A stretch of 51,054 nucleotides of DNA from positions 1 through 51,054 of the forward strand of contig SAIX01000140.1 in the NCBI GenBank assembly GCA_004028765.1, in the 5' to 3' direction. The translations under genes and the position numbers were made by a program. A model generated the notes under the pieces. It searched no databases. It worked only from the letters and a program-made list of their open reading frames with translations, and was not told where the DNA came from. This stretch comes from Chitinophagaceae bacterium (GTDB taxonomy: Bacteria > Bacteroidota > Bacteroidia > Chitinophagales > Chitinophagaceae). Below are positions 17,051 to 25,589 of this stretch, in pieces (within the stretch, counting starts at the first letter, position 1; every line of letters starts with the position of its first letter).

Positions 17051-18130
17051 TTACTGATCGGGACGCAGGTTTTTTTTACGGTCGGTATGCCTGATTAACC
17101 AATCAACCTGATTGTTCGGGTACATCACTACCTGGTATTTCAATATCCTTTCGTCTGTCCGCATATTTAATAAAAACCCCGTTCCTTTTATCGTTCCATC
17201 GCTTTTACAGCGGATAGAAAGATGGTTCCACTCCTGCGAAGTAAGCGATGCATGAAACAGGAAACGTTTTTTTGACAATACCACATCCTCTTCCAGTAAA
17301 CGCTCGTTGAACCAGATGCTGAGCGTATCATGGTCGGGTATGCCATTATCAAGTACACTCCCATCTATAAAAAAACTGGTGGTTTCCAGGGTATCATGCA
17401 GGGCGGTGGCAGGAGGTAGCCAGTTATTTGAGAGTGCCGTGAGTTTTGCATCATTTTTTGGATTGATAAAAAGATGCACCCATTCCGGATTCATCGTAAA
17501 CGATTCGGCTACCCGTACAAAATGAAAATCGCCGAGGATATTCCGGCTCATCTGGCCGCGCCATTTTCCTTTCAGGATCGAAATGCCGCTGCTGTCTTTT
17601 CCGCTTGCTTCCAGGTCGAAAGCAGGCGCTTCCCCTTCTGTTTCATTGATAAAAGCATGGCTTCCCCGGAACAGATATTTATCTTCCCCTTTTTTGGTGC
17701 CTTTGAATTCGTACACAGTGATCTGTTGGTTATCATCCCCGTACGAAGTAAGCTGTGCCATGATCTTTCCATCGAGTTCCAGTATTTCCAGCCTGGCGCG
17801 TGTATTCAGTTTGTTGCTGTCCATCCAGGCGCTCCAGGGAATTTTTTCAATTGTTACAGGTTGCCTGGGGTCTGATGGATTGTTAACCGGTGCACGCCTG
17901 CTGTTACTCATTTCTGTTCTGACCAAAACCTGGTAAGGGGGAAATGCATCTGCCACATTCCGGATAGGATGCCCTGTAACCGGATCCAGCTTTGCGATAT
18001 TGTTATAGAGTTTTACATTCCCGTTGTAATTATCAACAGAAAGTATGCCTTGCCATACTCCTGTTAATCCCTGGGCAGGTAAACAGGATACAATCAGGGG
18101 GAAAACGATCAGCAGGATGATCTTTTTCAT
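17051..18130 (-). CDS. Exported protein of unknown function
   Basis: A 359-residue protein with a signal sequence (MKKIILLIVFPLIVSCLPAQ). LIVSC could be a lipobox, or cleavage could occur after LPAQ. The mature start GLTGVWQGILSV is a G-x-W-x-G-type strand seen in many Bacteroidota envelope proteins. The rest is predicted beta-rich with no catalytic motif I recognise (for example YEFKGTKKGEDKYLFRGSHA). It lies 29 bp downstream of the carboxypeptidase-regulatory-like gene and is likely in the same transcript. The function is unknown. Confidence 0.75.
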   Translation of the reverse strand: MKKIILLIVFPLIVSCLPAQGLTGVWQGILSVDNYNGNVKLYNNIAKLDPVTGHPIRNVADAFPPYQVLVRTEMSNSRRAPVNNPSDPRQPVTIEKIPWSAWMDSNKLNTRARLEILELDGKIMAQLTSYGDDNQQITVYEFKGTKKGEDKYLFRGSHAFINETEGEAPAFDLEASGKDSSGISILKGKWRGQMSRNILGDFHFVRVAESFTMNPEWVHLFINPKNDAKLTALSNNWLPPATALHDTLETTSFFIDGSVLDNGIPDHDTLSIWFNERLLEEDVVLSKKRFLFHASLTSQEWNHLSIRCKSDGTIKGTGFLLNMRTDERILKYQVVMYPNNQVDWLIRHTDRKKNLRPDQ

Positions 18131-18159
18131 AAGCAGGGTTTAGTGAGGATACACAAATA

Positions 18160-18939
18160 TCATTCCTCTTTTCTGCGGAGCAATGCGCCCTTCCTGTTTT
18201 TTGCGGCTTTGTATTGCTCAAAACTTTGCTGGATATAATAACCGAGTTCCAGGTCGTTCAGTAAACGAACCACATCTGCATCGGGGCGGTAACGCACCAT
18301 AAAAGTATCGAGCTCGGGCGATTGCAGCTTAGTCACCTTTCTTACAAACTGCTTGGAGAAACGGCTGTTTACATATTTCTCATCTTCCTGCTCCAGCAAT
18401 CGTTTCTGCAGGTTCATGATACTCCTGTTCCGTTTTGTGCGGAACATATTGATGATCTCATCAAGGTCGAAACCAACAGTGAGCCCGCCGGGGTTATAAC
18501 TGGGGTTGCTGCTTAAGCGAAGTGTTGGTTTTTTAAAATCAAAAACTTTTGCATAATCCTTCCGGTTCTGGATGGAATCATACTTGTAATAATTGTTGCG
18601 CACTTTTACCTCCGGCAGATCGTAAGAGCGCACATGGATCATCACATTAAAATTATCAAGGTTGGTGATGGTATCCACCGGGTATTTCATGGTCGATTTC
18701 CCGATCATCGAAAACCAGATAGAATCTTTCGGGAAAACGGTGAGCGTATAATGCCCCATTGAATCTGTAATAGCGCCCCTGCCTGAAGTGCTCATTACCG
18801 CAACGGCTTCCAGGGGCCTTCTTGCAGAAATATCATAAACGGTTCCGGAGATGGTTACCGGGCGCTGGGCGATGGCTTTGGGCAAAAAGCCTGATCCAAA
18901 AACAAGCAATAACAATAATACAGAGCGCCTTTTTCTCAA
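18160..18939 (-). CDS. Carboxypeptidase-regulatory-like domain protein, exported
   Basis: A 259-residue protein with a signal peptide (VLLLLLVFGSGFLPKAIAQ) followed by a CarboxypepD_reg-like beta-sandwich (VTISGTVYDISARRPLEAVA ... TDSMGHYTLTVFPKDSIWFS). The second half is helical and charged (FRTKRNRSIMNLQKRLLEQE, SFEQYKAAKNRKGALLRRKE). There is no TonB plug or beta-barrel, so it is not a SusC-type receptor. Such small proteins occur widely in Bacteroidota envelopes with unknown roles. It is probably co-transcribed with the exported protein downstream. Confidence 0.82.
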   Translation of the reverse strand: MRKRRSVLLLLLVFGSGFLPKAIAQRPVTISGTVYDISARRPLEAVAVMSTSGRGAITDSMGHYTLTVFPKDSIWFSMIGKSTMKYPVDTITNLDNFNVMIHVRSYDLPEVKVRNNYYKYDSIQNRKDYAKVFDFKKPTLRLSSNPSYNPGGLTVGFDLDEIINMFRTKRNRSIMNLQKRLLEQEDEKYVNSRFSKQFVRKVTKLQSPELDTFMVRYRPDADVVRLLNDLELGYYIQQSFEQYKAAKNRKGALLRRKEE

Positions 18940-19084
18940 AGCCAGGATTTAGAATGTAATATTAAAGCAGCCATCTGAGAGTACAAGATTTGAGAAGGGA
19001 ATTAACGCGTTTTTTGCAGAATCGATAATAAACACGGATTCAATAAAACCTGCTCCCTGTACAATCCTGAAATTCACCGGTGAA

Positions 19085-19816
19085 TCAGAATTTTGTATCG
19101 ATGATATAAGGGAGCATGGTACGCCAGGTTGGCCAGTCATGCGTAATATCCGGCCCCCATACATCGAGATCGTACCAGATGCCTTTGTTATAGAGGATAC
19201 CCGCAAAGCGTTTGGATGCTTCGGGGTCTTCATAAGAACCGCTGCCGGTGTAAATATGTATGTGGTGACTGGCCCTTATTTTTTCGAGGTACCAGTGATC
19301 GGTAAGATTCGGGACATAATGAGTCGGGCTGTTATAATACACCTGCTCATCAAAAAATCCCTTTGTATATTCGGTAAGGTCGTACACACCGCTCATGCTG
19401 ATGGCGCCGTTCAGGATGTCGGGTCTTTTTAAAAACAGGTTCATCGCATGCAATGCGCCGAACGAGGCACCGCAGGTATAGATCATTATTTCGGGGCTGG
19501 TGGCATTGCGGATAAACGGAACCACTTCATTAAACACATATTCATTGAACTGGTTATGGCGGATGGCTTTATGTTCCGGAACCATTTCATTGTTCATCCA
19601 GCTCTCTTTGTTCATACTGTCGATACTGAATACCCTTATTTTTCCCGATTCGATAAAAGGCGATAAAGCATCAATGAGCTGAAAGCGTTCATACTCGAGG
19701 TAATCAGCCGCCGCTGTAGGTATCAATAACAAAGCAAAGCCAAAATGACCGTAAGAGGCAATAGGCATTTCTCTTTGTAAAGCCGGGCTATACCAGGATG
19801 TGAGTTCTCGGTTCAT
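19085..19816 (-). CDS. Esterase D/PHB-like alpha/beta hydrolase
   Basis: A 243-residue cytoplasmic alpha/beta hydrolase of the esterase-family type, read from the ATG at 19816; an ATG at 19834 adds six residues. The nucleophile elbow reads CGASFGALHA, a G-x-S-x-G motif. A probable acid lies in GSGSYEDPEAS and the catalytic His in GPDITHDWPTWRTML near the C-terminus, all in the expected order. YNSPTHYVPNL is a conserved stretch of this subfamily. The substrate is unknown; relatives act on short acyl esters. It is a lone gene, and the 145 bp after it hold nothing recognisable. Confidence 0.85.
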   Translation of the reverse strand: MNRELTSWYSPALQREMPIASYGHFGFALLLIPTAAADYLEYERFQLIDALSPFIESGKIRVFSIDSMNKESWMNNEMVPEHKAIRHNQFNEYVFNEVVPFIRNATSPEIMIYTCGASFGALHAMNLFLKRPDILNGAISMSGVYDLTEYTKGFFDEQVYYNSPTHYVPNLTDHWYLEKIRASHHIHIYTGSGSYEDPEASKRFAGILYNKGIWYDLDVWGPDITHDWPTWRTMLPYIIDTKF

Positions 19817-19881
19817 ACAACAGGTTTGATGCAAAATTATTTTCGATCCGGTTACGAGTCATCCGTTCCCCAAAACAGCGA

Positions 19882-20625
19882 TCAATCGATACAGTTTTTC
19901 TTGACCTCTTTCCAAAGGTCGCGGTAACATTCGGCGGCATAACTGCTGGCAGCAAAGCTTTCCAGCGGGGCCTGGTTGATCCCCATTTTTTCTACATCAC
20001 TGAGGTAGGGGATATAACTTTTCAGGAATACTTTGTCTTTGTAAAAACTGCCCATCACTTCATGGTGCAGGTTTTTCCGGTGATCCACCATGCTGAAAAA
20101 ACATTTCAGCTTTGCTGTATCAAGATCATTTTCTTTAAAATAACCTGCTACAGTTTCATAAGAGCGGATCGAAAGTGTGGTGGGGATATTCGGCATCAAC
20201 ACCCAGTCAGCCCCATAAAATACCGCGTCATGCAAAACAGATATACCCGGCGGGCAATCCAGAAATACGATGGCATACTCTTTTTTGAGTCCGGCTAAAA
20301 GGCTTGATAATTTTCTTTTCGATTGTTTCATCTCGCTCAGCAGAACATCGGCCTGCCGTGCGGAAAGATCGGCCGGGATAATGTCGAGGTTTTCATACGC
20401 AGAATGCTGTACTGCATCCATCAGGTCCATCTCACTGTTCAGCAGTTTGCGCGACTCGTTTTTCACCGTTGCCTGTTTACCGAGGTAAAAAGAGGAAGAA
20501 CCCTGCGGGTCCATATCCCATATCAGCGTTTTATACCCTTCTTTGGCGGCCAGGTAGGCCAGGTTAATGGTGGCTGCGGTCTTACCCACACCACCTTTCA
20601 GGTTGTAGAGTGCTAATGTGACCAT
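19882..20625 (-). CDS. ParA/MinD-type ATPase (no ParB partner seen)
   Basis: A 247-residue deviant-Walker ATPase. The Walker A motif KGGVGKT is at residues 10-16 with the signature first Lys, followed by DMDPQGSSS (Walker A') and IVFLDCPPG (Walker B). There is no N-terminal DNA-binding HTH, so it belongs to the short type Ib-like or orphan ParA class. Such proteins position plasmids, chromosomes or protein cargoes on the nucleoid. No ParB or CheW-like partner is adjacent. Upstream on the same strand are PAAR and VgrG genes, separated by a hairpin and a palindrome that may be a terminator and an operator or parS-like site. Confidence 0.9.
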   Translation of the reverse strand: MVTLALYNLKGGVGKTAATINLAYLAAKEGYKTLIWDMDPQGSSSFYLGKQATVKNESRKLLNSEMDLMDAVQHSAYENLDIIPADLSARQADVLLSEMKQSKRKLSSLLAGLKKEYAIVFLDCPPGISVLHDAVFYGADWVLMPNIPTTLSIRSYETVAGYFKENDLDTAKLKCFFSMVDHRKNLHHEVMGSFYKDKVFLKSYIPYLSDVEKMGINQAPLESFAASSYAAECYRDLWKEVKKNCID

Positions 20626-20719
20626 TCTCTAATATACAGCTTTTTGAGAAAGGGGTACCTGAATATTGAATAGCGAAGTGAACAGAAGAAAAGAGGAGTG
20701 TGCAAGCAGGAAACTCGCA

Positions 20720-20739
20720 TTTTACATCCTGATGTAAAA
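20720..20739. promoter_or_regulatory. Perfect palindrome upstream of parA
   Basis: TTTTACATC (20720-20728) and GATGTAAAA (20731-20739) form a perfect 9-bp inverted repeat with a 2-bp centre, 94 bp before the ParA start. The size and symmetry fit an operator or a parS-like site. There is no long T-tract on the parA side, so terminator function is less likely. Confidence 0.45.
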
Positions 20740-20751
20740 AATGAAACCAGT

Positions 20752-20772
20752 CCCCTCCTCCTGGAGGAGGGG
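20752..20772 (-). terminator. GC-rich hairpin after the PAAR gene
   Basis: CCCCTCCTCC and GGAGGAGGGG form a perfect 10-bp inverted repeat round one T. On the minus strand it lies 40 bp after the PAAR stop and is followed by ACTGGTTTCATTTTTT, so it probably ends the VgrG-PAAR transcript before parA. Confidence 0.6.
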
Positions 20773-20812
20773 ATGTATTGGCTTGCCGATACCGGGGTGG
20801 TGAACAAAACCC

Positions 20813-21112
20813 TCAACCCCCGATCAGTACCGTGGGACAACCCAACACAATAGCGCCACCATGTGCAGTGGTATCACCCAACCTGGCGGCAGGTTTCCCA
20901 CCGATCATTACTGTAGCCGATCCTGATACAATGGTATCCGGCGGACCCACACAAACACAGGTATCGCCCACCACTGCGGCGGGCATGCCTCCAATAAGAA
21001 CATTGGGTACACCGGGGCCAACCACCGGCCCTCCCACGTGCGGAATGGGCGGCAAAGCCGGGGTTTGCATGGGGCAGGTATGCATGTCGGTGATTCTGGC
21101 TGCGGGCGACAT
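20813..21112 (-). CDS. PAAR-domain spike protein
   Basis: A 99-residue PAAR protein, the sharp tip that caps the VgrG/gp5 spike of contractile injection machines. Two MPAAVVGD/KPAARLGD repeats with conserved Gly and Asp, plus His and Cys residues (DMHTCPM, TTAHGG, VLGCPTVLIGG) for zinc binding, give the full cone fold. There is no extension at either end, so any cargo must bind non-covalently. It begins 9 bp after the VgrG stop and is clearly co-transcribed with it. Confidence 0.93.
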   Translation of the reverse strand: MSPAARITDMHTCPMQTPALPPIPHVGGPVVGPGVPNVLIGGMPAAVVGDTCVCVGPPDTIVSGSATVMIGGKPAARLGDTTAHGGAIVLGCPTVLIGG

Positions 21113-21121
21113 AAGATTTTT

Positions 21122-22366
21122 TTAATTGATCATTACCAGTGCCCCTTTCACGGTGGTTTGCCCGGATGCGGAAAGCTCTGCTGTGGCATTTCCTTTTACG
21201 GTAACCCCAACCTGGGCTTCCTGGTGGATATTCATTGCTTGTATACTCAGATCCTGTGTTGCTGTTATTTCTGTTTGTAAAACCGACTTTGTTACGATTG
21301 CTCCTTGCGCATCCAGGCGGATATCTTTCGGGCTGCTGATCGTTATCCCGTTTTCATCCATTTGTAGTTTGTTTCCGTTCTGGTCTTCCAGAACGATGCT
21401 TTTCAGGTCGTCAGACAATACTATTTTGTTAGCAGCAGGTGTGCTGATGGTCCATTCTTTTTTTGCATCATCTGCCAGCCAGCTACAGCCTTTTTGTGTA
21501 ACAAACCGCTTGAGATCGTTCGACTCTGTTCTTGTAACAGATGCCGCATTTTCCAAACTGCCGATGACCAGCCATTCACCATCAGCACCATTTACAGGGG
21601 CGATAACCAAAGTGCTTCCAATCTCAGGATACACCTGCCAGCCACCTGCATAGGGTGATGTATAAAATGCCCACAACAGGATTTCATTTGTGTCCGGGAA
21701 ACGAACTTTTACCTGTACCCGGTTTTTGCCTTCCGGATCGCCGGATAGTTTTACGATTTCTGCCAGATAAAGTCCTGTTCCTGTAGTTGACGCAGAAAGA
21801 ACCGGGGCTTCTCCTGGTTTGTCTGATGCATGGATGGATGTTTTCCAGTCGCCATCTCCGATTTCATGTATCACTTCGGTTACATAAAATCCTTTTTCAA
21901 AAATGGGGTCAACTCCGCTGACACCCACCTGCGAACCGGGTGATACCAATGCGGTACCCTGGTTTGAAAACCGGATCGTATTAATTGCTTCAGCCGTTTT
22001 TTCCCCAGAAAAAGAATAGATCGTTTCACTGCATCCAAATACTACGGGTGTATCCGGGTTTCCCTTCATAGGAAAATCATTAATACAGTTCAGGATAAAA
22101 ACCTGCCGGCCGTTCGGGCCATATTGTACGGTGTGGCTTTTTACTTTTCCATCGAACATCAGATAGCCGCTGGCAGGGTCTTGGCAAACAATTACCCCAA
22201 CGGTATCTCCTGCCGCAAAGCCATTGCTTTCATCCGTTACCAGGTATTGTATTTCGGCGAGGTCATTGCAGTCATGGCGCTGGCAGATGCTCATGCGCAC
22301 GATTTCAACAGTATCACTTACGGGTTCTCCGTTGCGTTGCAGTTTTACCTGGATGATTTCGCTCAT
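21122..22366 (-). CDS. Short VgrG-like spike protein
   Basis: A 414-residue VgrG/gp5-type protein from the ATG at 22366 (MSEIIQVKLQRNGEPV). An in-frame start at 22504 is rejected because its first 30 codons are the dispersed repeat at 22460-22515. Regions in order: an N-terminal gp27-like lobe to about residue 110, a compact remainder of that domain (GFYVTEVIHEIGDGDWKTSI), a phage baseplate V/OB-fold domain (LYLAEIVKLSGDPEGKNRVQ through GSTLVIAPVNGADGEWLVIG), and a C-terminal beta-helix needle with regular alternation (KSIVLEDQNGNKLQMDENG). It is much shorter than canonical T6SS VgrG. No sheath, tube or baseplate gene is nearby. Confidence 0.88.
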   Translation of the reverse strand: MSEIIQVKLQRNGEPVSDTVEIVRMSICQRHDCNDLAEIQYLVTDESNGFAAGDTVGVIVCQDPASGYLMFDGKVKSHTVQYGPNGRQVFILNCINDFPMKGNPDTPVVFGCSETIYSFSGEKTAEAINTIRFSNQGTALVSPGSQVGVSGVDPIFEKGFYVTEVIHEIGDGDWKTSIHASDKPGEAPVLSASTTGTGLYLAEIVKLSGDPEGKNRVQVKVRFPDTNEILLWAFYTSPYAGGWQVYPEIGSTLVIAPVNGADGEWLVIGSLENAASVTRTESNDLKRFVTQKGCSWLADDAKKEWTISTPAANKIVLSDDLKSIVLEDQNGNKLQMDENGITISSPKDIRLDAQGAIVTKSVLQTEITATQDLSIQAMNIHQEAQVGVTVKGNATAELSASGQTTVKGALVMIN

Positions 22367-22459
22367 ACTTCTTTTATTTGTTCTGAAGGTGATACAAGAT
22401 AAATTGTTTGAAGGAGATGGAGCAGGTGACCCTGTTTGTTTGCTATAAAAAATGCTGCA

Positions 22460-22515
22460 CATTGCCCTCGCCGTACAAGTGTGCGACGCAAGAGCCGATG
22501 CCATGAAAAACCGAT
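22460..22515 (-). repeat. Two-copy intergenic element, copy B
   Basis: On the minus strand GTTTTTCATGGCATC and, six bases later, TTGCGTCGCACA match copy A at 14577-14625. It lies between the ChrA stop and the VgrG start, in the leader region of the VgrG gene. It creates a false N-terminal extension of that reading frame. Confidence 0.6.
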
Positions 22516-22573
22516 GCCGGGTACAAAAATTTGTAGGGCAGCACCTCCTGCCTCTTAATTTTTCACTCCTAAC

Positions 22574-23830
22574 TCATACAAGCCACCCTAATAATAAACA
22601 GGTAAGCACAATATAAGGTGCGGGGATTTTATTGCTTTTCAGCAGGAAAAAAGTGATGAGTACAATTAAAAGATCCCAGTAGCCGATGGTTTCAAAATTG
22701 ATGAGTGAACTGAGAAAACTGTCTTTGATGAGGTAACAGGTTGCGCCAGCCATAATGCCCACCACTGCTGCATTGATGCCTTCGAGCGAGCGGTAGATCA
22801 CCGCATATTTTTTGAGGTTGTTCCATACCGGGAAGAAAAACAAAACCAGTAATACACTCGGCAAAAAAATACCGATTGCCCCTACAATGCAGCCGGTCAG
22901 TTGCATCAGCGGGCCCTGGTCGCGCAGCACCATGCCGCCTGTAAATGCGCCGATCGAAAAAACGGGGCCCGGTATCGCACGTACCATACCCGAACCGGTT
23001 AAAAAATCTTCCCGGCTCATTTTTAATACTTCTCTCCGGGTTTCCTGTACGCGTTTGGTTGCAGGGCGGGTTACATATTGTTCGTACATCAACGGTATCA
23101 ATACATCGCCGCCGCCAAATACGAGGCTTCCGAAACGATACGTGTTTTCAAAAAGGTTAAACGGTTTCCGGTTGGGCCAGTTTTGCCGGCTGGCTGTTTC
23201 TGAAATATACCCTGCCAAACCAAAGAGCGCGAAAAAAATAAGGATATTCCCCCAGCGTATTTTTTTAGGGGGTACGCCCGACTGCGGTATCCGTTTATCG
23301 CTGAAATTGGTGGCGATGCCTGCGGCTACGATCAATATGGGAAATACCCAGGGCGTTTTAAACCCGAGAAAAGTTGCGACCAGTGCCACCAGCATGATCA
23401 CTTTTGTAATTGTATTATTTACGGCGATGCCAAAGAGCCGGAAGCTTGAATAGGCAATAAACCCGATGGCCATGGGCCGTACAAATTTGAATACGGCCAG
23501 GTTCAATCCCATATCTTCAAAATAATCGAGCAGGAAAGAAATACTGCCCATCAATACACAGGCCGGCAGTATCCAGATAAAAAGTGTGAGCAGCGCCAAC
23601 GGGATACCGCCCCGTTTATAACCGATCAGCGTAAGTGTTTGCGTGGAAGATGCACCCGGTAATAACTGGCAGAAACCATTGTACTCGATCAGTTCTTCTT
23701 CGGTAACATCGCGGCGCTGTTGCACAAAGGTTTTCATCATCATACCCATATGCCCCTGCGGACCACCGAACGCAGTAATGCTATGCCAGAACACAGCACG
23801 CAAAAAGGGCATGTGACGCAGAACAACCAT
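22574..23830 (-). CDS. chrA: Chromate transporter (two-domain ChrA)
   Basis: A 418-residue integral membrane protein of the CHR family with two homologous halves. The first half has the diagnostic [18 protein letters not shown] and [20 protein letters not shown]. The second repeats it as [20 protein letters not shown] and [20 protein letters not shown]. Long-chain ChrA proteins export chromate from the cytoplasm or exchange it with sulfate; substrate is inferred from family. ATG codons at 23830 and 23812 are both possible starts. The stop lies in a TTTTTCACTCCTAACTC-type intergenic repeat. There is no adjacent chromate-responsive regulator. Confidence 0.92.
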   Translation of the reverse strand: MVVLRHMPFLRAVFWHSITAFGGPQGHMGMMMKTFVQQRRDVTEEELIEYNGFCQLLPGASSTQTLTLIGYKRGGIPLALLTLFIWILPACVLMGSISFLLDYFEDMGLNLAVFKFVRPMAIGFIAYSSFRLFGIAVNNTITKVIMLVALVATFLGFKTPWVFPILIVAAGIATNFSDKRIPQSGVPPKKIRWGNILIFFALFGLAGYISETASRQNWPNRKPFNLFENTYRFGSLVFGGGDVLIPLMYEQYVTRPATKRVQETRREVLKMSREDFLTGSGMVRAIPGPVFSIGAFTGGMVLRDQGPLMQLTGCIVGAIGIFLPSVLLVLFFFPVWNNLKKYAVIYRSLEGINAAVVGIMAGATCYLIKDSFLSSLINFETIGYWDLLIVLITFFLLKSNKIPAPYIVLTCLLLGWLV

Positions 23831-23904
23831 TCAGGGGGAGGTATCGTTAGAACGGAAAATTAATAAAAATTGTTCCTTCTGATGCAGGTTTCGGTAAAGA
23901 AGCA

Positions 23905-24052
23905 AAACGCTGAGCGCCTAACGCAAAACGCATAATGCAGAATGCAAAGGGCTTAATGCAAATCTTAGATTTGTTATCATACTAACATTTCCATAAGGAC
24001 TGATTCAGCGTTAAGCCTTTAGCATTAGGCCTTCAGCTTTAAGCACTCAGCA
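23905..24052. repeat. Imperfect long inverted repeat with AACGC/TTAATGC vocabulary
   Basis: The left arm (about 23905-23958) contains CGCTGAGCGCCTAACGC and AAAGGGCTTAATGC. The right arm (about 24005-24052), read on the opposite strand, contains GCTGAGTGCTTAAAGC, GGCCTAATGC and AAAGGCTTAACGC in the same order. The arms could form a long imperfect hairpin with a loop of about 45 nt. It fills the space between the ChrA gene and the oxygenase gene downstream of its own stop. No open frame is present. Confidence 0.65.
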
Positions 24053-24055
24053 AGA

Positions 24056-25000
24056 TTATTTCTTCAACCCGATCTCTCTCAACCTTTCATCCAGGTATTC
24101 ACCAGCTGTTGCATCGGGATACGCTTTCGGATGCGCTGCATCGATACAGCTTTCGAGGCAGGCCAGGCTCATTTCGCTGCGCGGGTGTAAAAAGAAAGGC
24201 ATCGAGAAACGGCTGGTATGCCATAATTCGCGCGGCGGGTTTACCACGCGGTGGGTGGTGCTGCGAAGTCGGTTATTGGTAAGGCGTTGCAGCATATCGC
24301 CTACATTCACCACGATCTGCTCGGGTAAAGAAGTAACACCTACCCATTCGCCCTGTTTGGTGAGTATCTGCAAACCATCGGCAGAAGCGCCTACAAGTAA
24401 GGTAATGAGGTTGATGTCTTCATGCTGCTCGGCCCTGATGGCGCTCTTTGGTTCATTTGTAATAGGCGGGTAGTGGATACAACGCAAAATAGAATTGCCA
24501 TTGTGCACGTACTGGTCGAAATAATGTTCTTCCAGCCCTAGATATAATGCAATGGCCTGTAACAATGACTTCCCGCTTTTTTCAAAATTGCGGTATGCAT
24601 TGAACAGGGTTTGGTTGAAGGGGCCGATTTCAGATACGGAAACATTATCGGGGTATTCTGATTGGATGGGGTCATTGTCCTCCACCGTTTGCCCGTACTG
24701 GAAAAACTCTTTCAGATCCGGTGCTTCACTGCCTTTGGCATGTTCCCGGCCGAAACTGGTATAACCGCGCTGACCGGCAAGGCCCGGTACTTCGTACTGT
24801 AATTTTTTCTCGAGCGGAAGAGCAAAGAACTGTTGTACATATTCATACTGCTGTGCGATGAGTTCATCGGGAACACCGTGGTTTTTTACGGCCACAAACC
24901 CCACTTCTTCATAGGCTTTACCAAGCGATTGTACAAAAGCTGCTTTGCGCCCGGCATCACCACTCAGGAAATCGGCAAGGTCAACTACTGGAATAGACAT
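24056..25000 (-). CDS. Isopenicillin N synthase-like 2OG-Fe(II) oxygenase
   Basis: A 314-residue non-haem iron dioxygenase with the DIOX_N domain (SIPVVDLADFLSGDAGRK ... VGFVAVKNHGVP) and the C-terminal jelly-roll. Iron ligands are visible as His and Asp in RAEQHEDINLITLLVG and a distal His in RSTTHRVVNPP. The Arg of TSRFSMPFF binds the 2-oxoglutarate carboxylate. NVGDMLQRLTNNRL is a family hallmark. Bacteria use such enzymes for varied hydroxylations, and homology to the antibiotic enzyme does not imply beta-lactam synthesis. No biosynthetic genes are adjacent. An ATG two codons upstream (25006) is an alternative start. Confidence 0.92.
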   Translation of the reverse strand: MSIPVVDLADFLSGDAGRKAAFVQSLGKAYEEVGFVAVKNHGVPDELIAQQYEYVQQFFALPLEKKLQYEVPGLAGQRGYTSFGREHAKGSEAPDLKEFFQYGQTVEDNDPIQSEYPDNVSVSEIGPFNQTLFNAYRNFEKSGKSLLQAIALYLGLEEHYFDQYVHNGNSILRCIHYPPITNEPKSAIRAEQHEDINLITLLVGASADGLQILTKQGEWVGVTSLPEQIVVNVGDMLQRLTNNRLRSTTHRVVNPPRELWHTSRFSMPFFLHPRSEMSLACLESCIDAAHPKAYPDATAGEYLDERLREIGLKK

Positions 25001-25131
25001 AATCATTAGGTTTTAGTGAGTAATCGGGTTCGTCAAAACGAAAACCGTCTGGAAAATTACAAAACGGGTTTGGCCGGAGAAATATTGTAGATAAGAAAAC
25101 CAAGGGTTTTTTATTTATCAACGCCGGAAAA

Positions 25132-25161
25132 CAAAAAAAGAGCCCCGCCTGGCGGCAGGGC
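25132..25161 (-). terminator. Intrinsic terminator after the sorting-tail-like gene
   Basis: On the minus strand GCCCTGCC and GGCGGGGC (25161-25142) form an 8-bp stem with one wobble pair and a 4-nt loop, followed by CTCTTTTTTT. It lies 30 bp after the stop at 25192. Confidence 0.85.
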
Positions 25162-25191
25162 CCATATAGATACCCCCAATTGAACCCTTGG

Positions 25192-25467
25192 TTACTGCTT
25201 TTCGAAGCGGAGTGATTTCAGGAAAATATCTCCGCTGAAAGCATTGAGTACATAGCGACCGCTGCTCAGGTCGGTCATATTCAGTTCCAGTTGCTGGCGC
25301 CCTTCATTGATCTGTGCCACAACTGTTTTGGCAATACGCCCATCCACATCCAGTACTTTCAATATCAAACGCCCTGCTTTATTGGCGAGCACGGTAACAT
25401 AGCTGCTCTCATCCACCAGCCCCGGCTGTATATTCTGTATCAACATATCGTGTGTGTTTGCGGTCAT
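25192..25467 (-). CDS. Small protein resembling a T9SS C-terminal sorting tail
   Basis: A 91-residue protein from the ATG at 25467. From about residue 28 it matches the shape of the Por secretion-tail (TIGR04183-type) domain: a strand ending GRLILKVLDVDGRIAKTVV, then QINEGRQQLELNMTDLSSGR, YVLNAFSGD and a final IFLKSLRFEKQ. Normally this domain is the C-terminus of a large secreted protein with a signal peptide. Here no signal peptide is visible and the N-terminus is short, so it may be a cytoplasmic stand-alone domain or a fragment of a deleted gene. In-frame ATG/TTG codons reach 25530 but add an unlikely segment. A good terminator follows. Confidence 0.6.
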   Translation of the reverse strand: MTANTHDMLIQNIQPGLVDESSYVTVLANKAGRLILKVLDVDGRIAKTVVAQINEGRQQLELNMTDLSSGRYVLNAFSGDIFLKSLRFEKQ

Positions 25468-25589
25468 AACCTGTCTTTGCCGGGGGGGATGCATAAAATA
25501 GACAAGCGTAATAACCTGTTCGCTGCTCAAATATCACAACAATGGTGCCGGATTTGCAAGGGTTGGAGCAAAAAACGGGGTTTTTCCCG

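Noticed and set aside
22367..22504. Longer VgrG start at 22504
   Set aside because: The added 46 codons are the dispersed two-copy element and leader DNA; MSEIIQVKLQ at 22366 is the natural N-terminus.
24056..25000. Beta-lactam biosynthesis from the isopenicillin-synthase-like gene
   Set aside because: The family is broad; no peptide synthetase or other antibiotic gene is nearby.
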